From: Euglena gracilis
Lineage: Eukaryota > Euglenozoa > Euglenophyceae > Euglenales > Euglenaceae
Assembly: GCA_900893395.1 (NCBI GenBank)
Contig: CAAHFI010191642.1
Coordinates: 1 to 64,000, forward strand
Length of the DNA: 64,000 nucleotides
Direction: 5' to 3'
The notes beneath the pieces were generated by a model. The model did no database searches and had not been told where the DNA came from. It saw only the letters and a program-made list of their open reading frames with translations. Both the position numbers and the translations under genes were made by a program. This document shows positions 1 through 12,300 of the stretch, one piece after another; the stretch's first letter is position 1; the number at the start of each line of letters is the position of its first letter.

Positions 1-3000
1 GGCTCAAACACGTCCTAAAGGGTGCGAGAATCGATTTTTAGGCAACTTTACGCTCAAAAAGGCGTCTTAGGTGCCGGGACCATGGGTACCGGGGCTGGCT
101 GGCTGGGTGCCAAAAACAGTGTTTCCTGGCACATAAGGTTTCAGATATTCCCATTGGATCCTTTTGTTAGTGATATTTTGAGATCACGTAGGATCTAGTG
201 ACCCCTGAAGGCTCAACAAGTCCTAAAGGTGCGAGAATCGATTTTTAGGCAACTCTTACGCTCAAAAAGGCCGTCTTAGGTGCCGGGACATGGGTACCGG
301 CTGGGCTGGCTGGGTGCAAAACAAAAACAGTGTTTCCTGGCACATAAGGTTCAGACATATTCCCGCCATTGGATCCCTTTTGTTAGTGATATTTTGAGAT
401 CACGTAGGATCTAGTGACCCTGAAGGGCTCAAACAAGTCCTAAAGGGTGCGAGAATCGATTTTTAGGCAACTCTTACGCTCAAAAAGCCGTCTTAGGTGC
501 CCGGGACCATGGGTACCGGCTGGGCTGGCTGGGTGCCAAAACAGTGTTTCCTGGCACATAAGGTTCAGACATATTCCCGCCATTGGATCCCTTTTGTTAG
601 TGATATTTTGAGATCACGTAGGATCTAGTGACCCCTGAAGGGCTCAAACAAGTCCTAAAGGGTGCGAGAATCGATTTTTAGGCAACTCTTACGCTCAAAA
701 AGGCCGTCTTAGGTGCCGGGACCATGGTACCGGCTGGGCTGGCTGGGTGCCAAAAACAGTGTTTCCTGGCACATAAGGTTCAGACATATTCCCGCCATTG
801 GATCCCTTTTGTTAGTGATATTTTGAGATCACGTAGGATCTAGTGACCCTGAAGGGCTCAAACAAGTCCTAAAGGGTGCGAGAATCGATTTTTAGGCAAC
901 TCTTACGCTCAAAAAGGCCGTCTTAGGTGCCCGGGACCATGGGTACCGGCTGGGCTGGCTGGGTGCCAAAAACAGTGTTTCCTGGTAAGGTTCAGACATA
1001 TTCCCGCCATTGGATCCCTTTTGTTAGTTTTGAGATCACGTAGGATCTAGTGACCCCTGAAGGGCTCAAACAAGTCCTAAAGGGTGCGAGAATCGATTTT
1101 TAGGCAACTCTTACGCTCAAAAAGGCCGTCTTAGGTGCCCGGGACCATGGGTACCGGCTGGGTGGCTGGGTGCCAAAAACAGTGTTTCCTGGCACATAAG
1201 GTTCAGACATATTCCCGCCATTGGATCCCTTTTGTTAGTGTATTTTGAGATCACGTAGGATCTAGTGACCCCTGGGCTCAAACAAGTCCTAAAGGGTGCG
1301 AGAATCGATTTTTAGGCAACTCTTACGCTCAAAAAGGCCGTCTTAGGTGCCCGGGACCATGGGTACCGGCTGGGCTGGCTGGGTGCCAAAAACAGTGTTT
1401 CCTGGCACATAAGGTTCAGACATATTCCCGCCATTGGATCCCTTTTGTTAGTGATATTTTGAGATCACGTAGGATCTAGTGACCCCTGAAGGGCTCAAAC
1501 GTCCTAAAGGGTGCGAGAATCGATTTTTAGGCAACTCTTACGCTCAAAAAGGCCGTCTTAGGTGCCCGGGACCATGGGTACCGGCTGGGCTGGCTGGGTG
1601 CCAAAAACAGTGTTTCCTGGCACATAAGGTTCAGACATATTCCCGCCATTGGATCCCTTTTGTTAGTGATATTTTGAGATCACGTAGGATCTAGTGACCC
1701 CTGAAGGGCTCAAACAAGTCCTAAAGGGTGCGAGAATCGATTTTTAGGCAACTCTTACGCTCAAAAAGGCCGTCTTAGGTGCCCGGGACCATGGGTACCG
1801 GCTGGGCTGGCTGGGTGCCAAAAACAGTGTTTCCTGGCACATAAGGTTCAGACATATTCCCGCCATTGGATCCCTTTTGTTAGTGATATTTTGAGATCAC
1901 GTAGGATCTAGTGACCCCTGAAGGGCTCAAACAAGTCCTAAAGGGTGCGAGAATCGATTTTTAGGCAACTCTTACGCTCAAAAAGGCCGTCTTAGGTGCC
2001 CGGGACCATGGGTACCGGCTGGGCTGGCTGTGCCAAAAACAGTGTTTCCTGGCACATAAGGTTCAGACATATTCCCGCCATTGGATCCCTTTTGTTAGTG
2101 ATATTTTGAGATCACGTAGGATCTAGTGACCCCTGAAGGGCTCAAACAAGTCCTAAAGGGTGCGAGAATCGATTTTTAGGCAACTCTTACGCTCAAAAGG
2201 CCGTCTTAGGTGCCCGGGACCATGGGTACCGGCTGGGCTGGCTGGTGCCAAAAACAGTGTTTCCTGGCACATAAGGTTCAGACATATTCCCGCCATTGGA
2301 TCCCTTTTGTTAGTGATATTTTGAGATCACGTAGGATCTAGTGACCCCTGAAGGGCTCAAACAAGTCCTAAAGGGTGCGAGAATCGATTTTTAGGCTCTT
2401 ACGCTCAAAAAGGCCGTCTTAGGTGCCCGGGACCATGGGTACCGGCTGGGCTGGCTGGGTGCCAAAAACAGTGTTTCCTGGCACATAAGGTTCAGACATA
2501 TTCCCGCCATTGGATCCCTTTTGTTAGTGATATTTTGAGATCACGTAGGATCTAGTGACCCCTGAAGGGCTCAAACAAGTCCTAAAGGGTGCGAGAATCG
2601 ATTTTAGGCAACTCTTACGCTCAAAAAGGCCGTCTTAGGTGCCCCATGGGTACCGGCTGGGCTGGCTGGGTGCCAAAAACAGTGTTTCCTGGCACATAAG
2701 GTTCAGACATATTCGCCATTGGATCCCTTTTGTTAGTGATATTTTGAGATCACGTAGGATCTAGTGACCCCTGAAGGGCTCAAACAAGTCCTAAAGGGTG
2801 CGAGAATCGATTTTTAGGCAACTCTTACGCTCAAAAAGGCCGTCTTAGGTGCCCGGGACCATGGGTACCGGCTGGGCTGGCTGGGTGCCAAAAACAGTGT
2901 TTCCTGGCACATAAGGTTCAGACATATTCCCGCCATTGGATCCCTTTTGTTAGTTATTTTGAGATCACGTAGGATCTAGTGACCCCTGAAGGGCTCAAAC

Positions 3001-3120
3001 AAGTCCTAAAGGGTGCGAGAATCGATTTTTAGGCAACTCTTACGCTCAAAAAGGCCGTCTTAGGTGCCCGGGACCATGGGTACCGGCTGGGCTGGCTGGG
3101 TGCCAAAAACAGTGTTTCTG
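1..3120. repeat. left block of satellite units with many private small deletions
   Basis: Most units in this stretch carry their own small gaps, for example near 985 (CACA lost), 1027, 1275, 2396 and 2643. Substitutions are rare. A few more such gaps continue to about 4 kb, after which units become uniform. The changes are nearly all deletions, which fits low-coverage consensus error near a contig end at least as well as true edge decay of the satellite. Confidence 0.85.
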
Positions 3121-3314
3121 GCACATAAGGTTCAGACATATTCCCGCCATTGGATCCCTTTTGTTAGTGATATTTTGAGATCACGTAGGATCTAGTGACC
3201 CCTGAAGGGCTCAAACAAGTCCTAAAGGGTGCGAGAATCGATTTTTAGGCAACTCTTACGCTCAAAAGGCCGTCTTAGGTGCCCGGGACCATGGGTACCG
3301 GCTGGGCTGGCTGG

Positions 3315-3340
3315 GTGCCAAAAACAGTGTTTCCTGGCAC
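3315..3340. other. stem-loop within each satellite unit (example copy)
   Basis: GTGCCA and TGGCAC form the outer arms, and AAAC and GTTT the inner arms, around an AGT loop. The motif recurs in every unit. The lone diverged unit has the same stem at 36124-36149, with the changed bases falling in the loop. Confidence 0.7.
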
Positions 3341-6300
3341 ATAAGGTTCAGACATATTCCCGCCATTGGATCCCTTTTGTTAGTGATATTTTGAGATCAC
3401 GTAGGATCTAGTGACCCCTGAAGGGCTCAAACAAGTCCTAAAGGGTGCGAGAATCGATTTTTAGGCAACTCTTACGCTCAAAAAGGCCGTCTTAGGTGCC
3501 CGGGACCATGGGTACCGGCTGGGCTGGCTGGGTGCCAAAAACAGTGTTTCCTGGCACATAAGGTTCAGACATATTCCCGCCATTGGATCCCTTTTGTTAG
3601 TGATATTTTGAGATCACGTAGGATCTAGTGACCCCTGAAGGGCTCAAACAAGTCCTAAAGGGTGCGAGAATCGTTTTTAGGCAACTCTTACGCTCAAAAA
3701 GGCCGTCTTAGGTGCCCGGGACCATGGGTACCGGCTGGGCTGGCTGGGTGCCAAAAACAGTGTTTCCTGGCACATAAGGTTCAGACATATTCCCGCCATT
3801 GGATCCCTTTTGTTAGTGATATTTTGAGATCACGTAGGATCTAGTGACCCCTGAAGGGCTCAAACAAGTCCTAAAGGGTGCGAGAATCGATTTTTAGGCA
3901 ACTCTTACGCTCAAAAAGGCCGTCTTAGGTGCCCGGGACCATGGGTACCGGCTGGGCTGGCTGGTGCCAAAAACAGTGTTTCCTGGCACATAAGGTTCAG
4001 ACATATTCCCGCCATTGGATCCCTTTTGTTAGTGATATTTTGAGATCACGTAGGATCTAGTGACCCCTGAAGGGCTCAAACAAGTCCTAAAGGGTGCGAG
4101 AATCGATTTTTAGGCAACTCTTACGCTCAAAAAGGCCGTCTTAGGTGCCCGGGACCATGGGTACCGGCTGGGCTGGCTGGGTGCCAAAAACAGTGTTTCC
4201 TGGCACATAAGGTTCAGACATATTCCCGCCATTGGATCCCTTTTGTTAGTGATATTTTGAGATCACGTAGGATCTAGTGACCCCTGAAGGGCTCAAACAA
4301 GTCCTAAAGGGTGCGAGAATCGATTTTTAGGCAACTCTTACGCTCAAAAAGGCCGTCTTAGGTGCCCGGGACCATGGGTACCGGCTGGGCTGGCTGGGTG
4401 CCAAAAACAGTGTTTCCTGGCACATAAGGTTCAGACATATTCCCGCCATTGGATCCCTTTTGTTAGTGATATTTTGAGATCACGTAGGATCTAGTGACCC
4501 CTGAAGGGCTCAAACAAGTCCTAAAGGGTGCGAGAATCGATTTTTAGGCAACTCTTACGCTCAAAAAGGCCGTCTTAGGTGCCCGGGACCATGGGTACCG
4601 GCTGGGCTGGCTGGGTGCCAAAAACAGTGTTTCCTGGCACATAAGGTTCAGACATATTCCCGCCATTGGATCCCTTTTGTTAGTGATATTTTGAGATCAC
4701 GTAGGATCTAGTGACCCCTGAAGGGCTCAAACAAGTCCTAAAGGGTGCGAGAATCGATTTTTAGGCAACTCTTACGCTCAAAAAGGCCGTCTTAGGTGCC
4801 CGGGACCATGGGTACCGGCTGGGCTGGCTGGGTGCCAAAAACAGTGTTTCCTGGCACATAAGGTTCAGACATATTCCCGCCATTGGATCCCTTTTGTTAG
4901 TGATATTTTGAGATCACGTAGGATCTAGTGACCCCTGAAGGGCTCAAACAAGTCCTAAAGGGTGCGAGAATCGATTTTTAGGCAACTCTTACGCTCAAAA
5001 AGGCCGTCTTAGGTGCCCGGGACCATGGGTACCGGCTGGGCTGGCTGGGTGCCAAAAACAGTGTTTCCTGGCACATAAGGTTCAGACATATTCCCGCCAT
5101 TGGATCCCTTTTGTTAGTGATATTTTGAGATCACGTAGGATCTAGTGACCCCTGAAGGGCTCAAACAAGTCCTAAAGGGTGCGAGAATCGATTTTTAGGC
5201 AACTCTTACGCTCAAAAAGGCCGTCTTAGGTGCCCGGGACCATGGGTACCGGCTGGGCTGGCTGGGTGCCAAAAACAGTGTTTCCTGGCACATAAGGTTC
5301 AGACATATTCCCGCCATTGGATCCCTTTTGTTAGTGATATTTTGAGATCACGTAGGATCTAGTGACCCCTGAAGGGCTCAAACAAGTCCTAAAGGGTGCG
5401 AGAATCGATTTTTAGGCAACTCTTACGCTCAAAAAGGCCGTCTTAGGTGCCCGGGACCATGGGTACCGGCTGGGCTGGCTGGGTGCCAAAAACAGTGTTT
5501 CCTGGCACATAAGGTTCAGACATATTCCCGCCATTGGATCCCTTTTGTTAGTGATATTTTGAGATCACGTAGGATCTAGTGACCCCTGAAGGGCTCAAAC
5601 AAGTCCTAAAGGGTGCGAGAATCGATTTTTAGGCAACTCTTACGCTCAAAAAGGCCGTCTTAGGTGCCCGGGACCATGGGTACCGGCTGGGCTGGCTGGG
5701 TGCCAAAAACAGTGTTTCCTGGCACATAAGGTTCAGACATATTCCCGCCATTGGATCCCTTTTGTTAGTGATATTTTGAGATCACGTAGGATCTAGTGAC
5801 CCCTGAAGGGCTCAAACAAGTCCTAAAGGGTGCGAGAATCGATTTTTAGGCAACTCTTACGCTCAAAAAGGCCGTCTTAGGTGCCCGGGACCATGGGTAC
5901 CGGCTGGGCTGGCTGGGTGCCAAAAACAGTGTTTCCTGGCACATAAGGTTCAGACATATTCCCGCCATTGGATCCCTTTTGTTAGTGATATTTTGAGATC
6001 ACGTAGGATCTAGTGACCCCTGAAGGGCTCAAACAAGTCCTAAAGGGTGCGAGAATCGATTTTTAGGCAACTCTTACGCTCAAAAAGGCCGTCTTAGGTG
6101 CCCGGGACCATGGGTACCGGCTGGGCTGGCTGGGTGCCAAAAACAGTGTTTCCTGGCACATAAGGTTCAGACATATTCCCGCCATTGGATCCCTTTTGTT
6201 AGTGATATTTTGAGATCACGTAGGATCTAGTGACCCCTGAAGGGCTCAAACAAGTCCTAAAGGGTGCGAGAATCGATTTTTAGGCAACTCTTACGCTCAA

Positions 6301-9300
6301 AAAGGCCGTCTTAGGTGCCCGGGACCATGGGTACCGGCTGGGCTGGCTGGGTGCCAAAAACAGTGTTTCCTGGCACATAAGGTTCAGACATATTCCCGCC
6401 ATTGGATCCCTTTTGTTAGTGATATTTTGAGATCACGTAGGATCTAGTGACCCCTGAAGGGCTCAAACAAGTCCTAAAGGGTGCGAGAATCGATTTTTAG
6501 GCAACTCTTACGCTCAAAAAGGCCGTCTTAGGTGCCCGGGACCATGGGTACCGGCTGGGCTGGCTGGGTGCCAAAAACAGTGTTTCCTGGCACATAAGGT
6601 TCAGACATATTCCCGCCATTGGATCCCTTTTGTTAGTGATATTTTGAGATCACGTAGGATCTAGTGACCCCTGAAGGGCTCAAACAAGTCCTAAAGGGTG
6701 CGAGAATCGATTTTTAGGCAACTCTTACGCTCAAAAAGGCCGTCTTAGGTGCCCGGGACCATGGGTACCGGCTGGGCTGGCTGGGTGCCAAAAACAGTGT
6801 TTCCTGGCACATAAGGTTCAGACATATTCCCGCCATTGGATCCCTTTTGTTAGTGATATTTTGAGATCACGTAGGATCTAGTGACCCCTGAAGGGCTCAA
6901 ACAAGTCCTAAAGGGTGCGAGAATCGATTTTTAGGCAACTCTTACGCTCAAAAAGGCCGTCTTAGGTGCCCGGGACCATGGGTACCGGCTGGGCTGGCTG
7001 GGTGCCAAAAACAGTGTTTCCTGGCACATAAGGTTCAGACATATTCCCGCCATTGGATCCCTTTTGTTAGTGATATTTTGAGATCACGTAGGATCTAGTG
7101 ACCCCTGAAGGGCTCAAACAAGTCCTAAAGGGTGCGAGAATCGATTTTTAGGCAACTCTTACGCTCAAAAAGGCCGTCTTAGGTGCCCGGGACCATGGGT
7201 ACCGGCTGGGCTGGCTGGGTGCCAAAAACAGTGTTTCCTGGCACATAAGGTTCAGACATATTCCCGCCATTGGATCCCTTTTGTTAGTGATATTTTGAGA
7301 TCACGTAGGATCTAGTGACCCCTGAAGGGCTCAAACAAGTCCTAAAGGGTGCGAGAATCGATTTTTAGGCAACTCTTACGCTCAAAAAGGCCGTCTTAGG
7401 TGCCCGGGACCATGGGTACCGGCTGGGCTGGCTGGGTGCCAAAAACAGTGTTTCCTGGCACATAAGGTTCAGACATATTCCCGCCATTGGATCCCTTTTG
7501 TTAGTGATATTTTGAGATCACGTAGGATCTAGTGACCCCTGAAGGGCTCAAACAAGTCCTAAAGGGTGCGAGAATCGATTTTTAGGCAACTCTTACGCTC
7601 AAAAAGGCCGTCTTAGGTGCCCGGGACCATGGGTACCGGCTGGGCTGGCTGGGTGCCAAAAACAGTGTTTCCTGGCACATAAGGTTCAGACATATTCCCG
7701 CCATTGGATCCCTTTTGTTAGTGATATTTTGAGATCACGTAGGATCTAGTGACCCCTGAAGGGCTCAAACAAGTCCTAAAGGGTGCGAGAATCGATTTTT
7801 AGGCAACTCTTACGCTCAAAAAGGCCGTCTTAGGTGCCCGGGACCATGGGTACCGGCTGGGCTGGCTGGGTGCCAAAAACAGTGTTTCCTGGCACATAAG
7901 GTTCAGACATATTCCCGCCATTGGATCCCTTTTGTTAGTGATATTTTGAGATCACGTAGGATCTAGTGACCCCTGAAGGGCTCAAACAAGTCCTAAAGGG
8001 TGCGAGAATCGATTTTTAGGCAACTCTTACGCTCAAAAAGGCCGTCTTAGGTGCCCGGGACCATGGGTACCGGCTGGGCTGGCTGGGTGCCAAAAACAGT
8101 GTTTCCTGGCACATAAGGTTCAGACATATTCCCGCCATTGGATCCCTTTTGTTAGTGATATTTTGAGATCACGTAGGATCTAGTGACCCCTGAAGGGCTC
8201 AAACAAGTCCTAAAGGGTGCGAGAATCGATTTTTAGGCAACTCTTACGCTCAAAAAGGCCGTCTTAGGTGCCCGGGACCATGGGTACCGGCTGGGCTGGC
8301 TGGGTGCCAAAAACAGTGTTTCCTGGCACATAAGGTTCAGACATATTCCCGCCATTGGATCCCTTTTGTTAGTGATATTTTGAGATCACGTAGGATCTAG
8401 TGACCCCTGAAGGGCTCAAACAAGTCCTAAAGGGTGCGAGAATCGATTTTTAGGCAACTCTTACGCTCAAAAAGGCCGTCTTAGGTGCCCGGGACCATGG
8501 GTACCGGCTGGGCTGGCTGGGTGCCAAAAACAGTGTTTCCTGGCACATAAGGTTCAGACATATTCCCGCCATTGGATCCCTTTTGTTAGTGATATTTTGA
8601 GATCACGTAGGATCTAGTGACCCCTGAAGGGCTCAAACAAGTCCTAAAGGGTGCGAGAATCGATTTTTAGGCAACTCTTACGCTCAAAAAGGCCGTCTTA
8701 GGTGCCCGGGACCATGGGTACCGGCTGGGCTGGCTGGGTGCCAAAAACAGTGTTTCCTGGCACATAAGGTTCAGACATATTCCCGCCATTGGATCCCTTT
8801 TGTTAGTGATATTTTGAGATCACGTAGGATCTAGTGACCCCTGAAGGGCTCAAACAAGTCCTAAAGGGTGCGAGAATCGATTTTTAGGCAACTCTTACGC
8901 TCAAAAAGGCCGTCTTAGGTGCCCGGGACCATGGGTACCGGCTGGGCTGGCTGGGTGCCAAAAACAGTGTTTCCTGGCACATAAGGTTCAGACATATTCC
9001 CGCCATTGGATCCCTTTTGTTAGTGATATTTTGAGATCACGTAGGATCTAGTGACCCCTGAAGGGCTCAAACAAGTCCTAAAGGGTGCGAGAATCGATTT
9101 TTAGGCAACTCTTACGCTCAAAAAGGCCGTCTTAGGTGCCCGGGACCATGGGTACCGGCTGGGCTGGCTGGGTGCCAAAAACAGTGTTTCCTGGCACATA
9201 AGGTTCAGACATATTCCCGCCATTGGATCCCTTTTGTTAGTGATATTTTGAGATCACGTAGGATCTAGTGACCCCTGAAGGGCTCAAACAAGTCCTAAAG

Positions 9301-12300
9301 GGTGCGAGAATCGATTTTTAGGCAACTCTTACGCTCAAAAAGGCCGTCTTAGGTGCCCGGGACCATGGGTACCGGCTGGGCTGGCTGGGTGCCAAAAACA
9401 GTGTTTCCTGGCACATAAGGTTCAGACATATTCCCGCCATTGGATCCCTTTTGTTAGTGATATTTTGAGATCACGTAGGATCTAGTGACCCCTGAAGGGC
9501 TCAAACAAGTCCTAAAGGGTGCGAGAATCGATTTTTAGGCAACTCTTACGCTCAAAAAGGCCGTCTTAGGTGCCCGGGACCATGGGTACCGGCTGGGCTG
9601 GCTGGGTGCCAAAAACAGTGTTTCCTGGCACATAAGGTTCAGACATATTCCCGCCATTGGATCCCTTTTGTTAGTGATATTTTGAGATCACGTAGGATCT
9701 AGTGACCCCTGAAGGGCTCAAACAAGTCCTAAAGGGTGCGAGAATCGATTTTTAGGCAACTCTTACGCTCAAAAAGGCCGTCTTAGGTGCCCGGGACCAT
9801 GGGTACCGGCTGGGCTGGCTGGGTGCCAAAAACAGTGTTTCCTGGCACATAAGGTTCAGACATATTCCCGCCATTGGATCCCTTTTGTTAGTGATATTTT
9901 GAGATCACGTAGGATCTAGTGACCCCTGAAGGGCTCAAACAAGTCCTAAAGGGTGCGAGAATCGATTTTTAGGCAACTCTTACGCTCAAAAAGGCCGTCT
10001 TAGGTGCCCGGGACCATGGGTACCGGCTGGGCTGGCTGGGTGCCAAAAACAGTGTTTCCTGGCACATAAGGTTCAGACATATTCCCGCCATTGGATCCCT
10101 TTTGTTAGTGATATTTTGAGATCACGTAGGATCTAGTGACCCCTGAAGGGCTCAAACAAGTCCTAAAGGGTGCGAGAATCGATTTTTAGGCAACTCTTAC
10201 GCTCAAAAAGGCCGTCTTAGGTGCCCGGGACCATGGGTACCGGCTGGGCTGGCTGGGTGCCAAAAACAGTGTTTCCTGGCACATAAGGTTCAGACATATT
10301 CCCGCCATTGGATCCCTTTTGTTAGTGATATTTTGAGATCACGTAGGATCTAGTGACCCCTGAAGGGCTCAAACAAGTCCTAAAGGGTGCGAGAATCGAT
10401 TTTTAGGCAACTCTTACGCTCAAAAAGGCCGTCTTAGGTGCCCGGGACCATGGGTACCGGCTGGGCTGGCTGGGTGCCAAAAACAGTGTTTCCTGGCACA
10501 TAAGGTTCAGACATATTCCCGCCATTGGATCCCTTTTGTTAGTGATATTTTGAGATCACGTAGGATCTAGTGACCCCTGAAGGGCTCAAACAAGTCCTAA
10601 AGGGTGCGAGAATCGATTTTTAGGCAACTCTTACGCTCAAAAAGGCCGTCTTAGGTGCCCGGGACCATGGGTACCGGCTGGGCTGGCTGGGTGCCAAAAA
10701 CAGTGTTTCCTGGCACATAAGGTTCAGACATATTCCCGCCATTGGATCCCTTTTGTTAGTGATATTTTGAGATCACGTAGGATCTAGTGACCCCTGAAGG
10801 GCTCAAACAAGTCCTAAAGGGTGCGAGAATCGATTTTTAGGCAACTCTTACGCTCAAAAAGGCCGTCTTAGGTGCCCGGGACCATGGGTACCGGCTGGGC
10901 TGGCTGGGTGCCAAAAACAGTGTTTCCTGGCACATAAGGTTCAGACATATTCCCGCCATTGGATCCCTTTTGTTAGTGATATTTTGAGATCACGTAGGAT
11001 CTAGTGACCCCTGAAGGGCTCAAACAAGTCCTAAAGGGTGCGAGAATCGATTTTTAGGCAACTCTTACGCTCAAAAAGGCCGTCTTAGGTGCCCGGGACC
11101 ATGGGTACCGGCTGGGCTGGCTGGGTGCCAAAAACAGTGTTTCCTGGCACATAAGGTTCAGACATATTCCCGCCATTGGATCCCTTTTGTTAGTGATATT
11201 TTGAGATCACGTAGGATCTAGTGACCCCTGAAGGGCTCAAACAAGTCCTAAAGGGTGCGAGAATCGATTTTTAGGCAACTCTTACGCTCAAAAAGGCCGT
11301 CTTAGGTGCCCGGGACCATGGGTACCGGCTGGGCTGGCTGGGTGCCAAAAACAGTGTTTCCTGGCACATAAGGTTCAGACATATTCCCGCCATTGGATCC
11401 CTTTTGTTAGTGATATTTTGAGATCACGTAGGATCTAGTGACCCCTGAAGGGCTCAAACAAGTCCTAAAGGGTGCGAGAATCGATTTTTAGGCAACTCTT
11501 ACGCTCAAAAAGGCCGTCTTAGGTGCCCGGGACCATGGGTACCGGCTGGGCTGGCTGGGTGCCAAAAACAGTGTTTCCTGGCACATAAGGTTCAGACATA
11601 TTCCCGCCATTGGATCCCTTTTGTTAGTGATATTTTGAGATCACGTAGGATCTAGTGACCCCTGAAGGGCTCAAACAAGTCCTAAAGGGTGCGAGAATCG
11701 ATTTTTAGGCAACTCTTACGCTCAAAAAGGCCGTCTTAGGTGCCCGGGACCATGGGTACCGGCTGGGCTGGCTGGGTGCCAAAAACAGTGTTTCCTGGCA
11801 CATAAGGTTCAGACATATTCCCGCCATTGGATCCCTTTTGTTAGTGATATTTTGAGATCACGTAGGATCTAGTGACCCCTGAAGGGCTCAAACAAGTCCT
11901 AAAGGGTGCGAGAATCGATTTTTAGGCAACTCTTACGCTCAAAAAGGCCGTCTTAGGTGCCCGGGACCATGGGTACCGGCTGGGCTGGCTGGGTGCCAAA
12001 AACAGTGTTTCCTGGCACATAAGGTTCAGACATATTCCCGCCATTGGATCCCTTTTGTTAGTGATATTTTGAGATCACGTAGGATCTAGTGACCCCTGAA
12101 GGGCTCAAACAAGTCCTAAAGGGTGCGAGAATCGATTTTTAGGCAACTCTTACGCTCAAAAAGGCCGTCTTAGGTGCCCGGGACCATGGGTACCGGCTGG
12201 GCTGGCTGGGTGCCAAAAACAGTGTTTCCTGGCACATAAGGTTCAGACATATTCCCGCCATTGGATCCCTTTTGTTAGTGATATTTTGAGATCACGTAGG

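Noticed and set aside
1479-3844. Open frames of 60-71 codons inside the 217-bp satellite (1479, 3229, 3662)
   Set aside because: They appear only where a unit's small deletion removes or shifts a stop, and are absent from the uniform units. They are by-products of the repeat.
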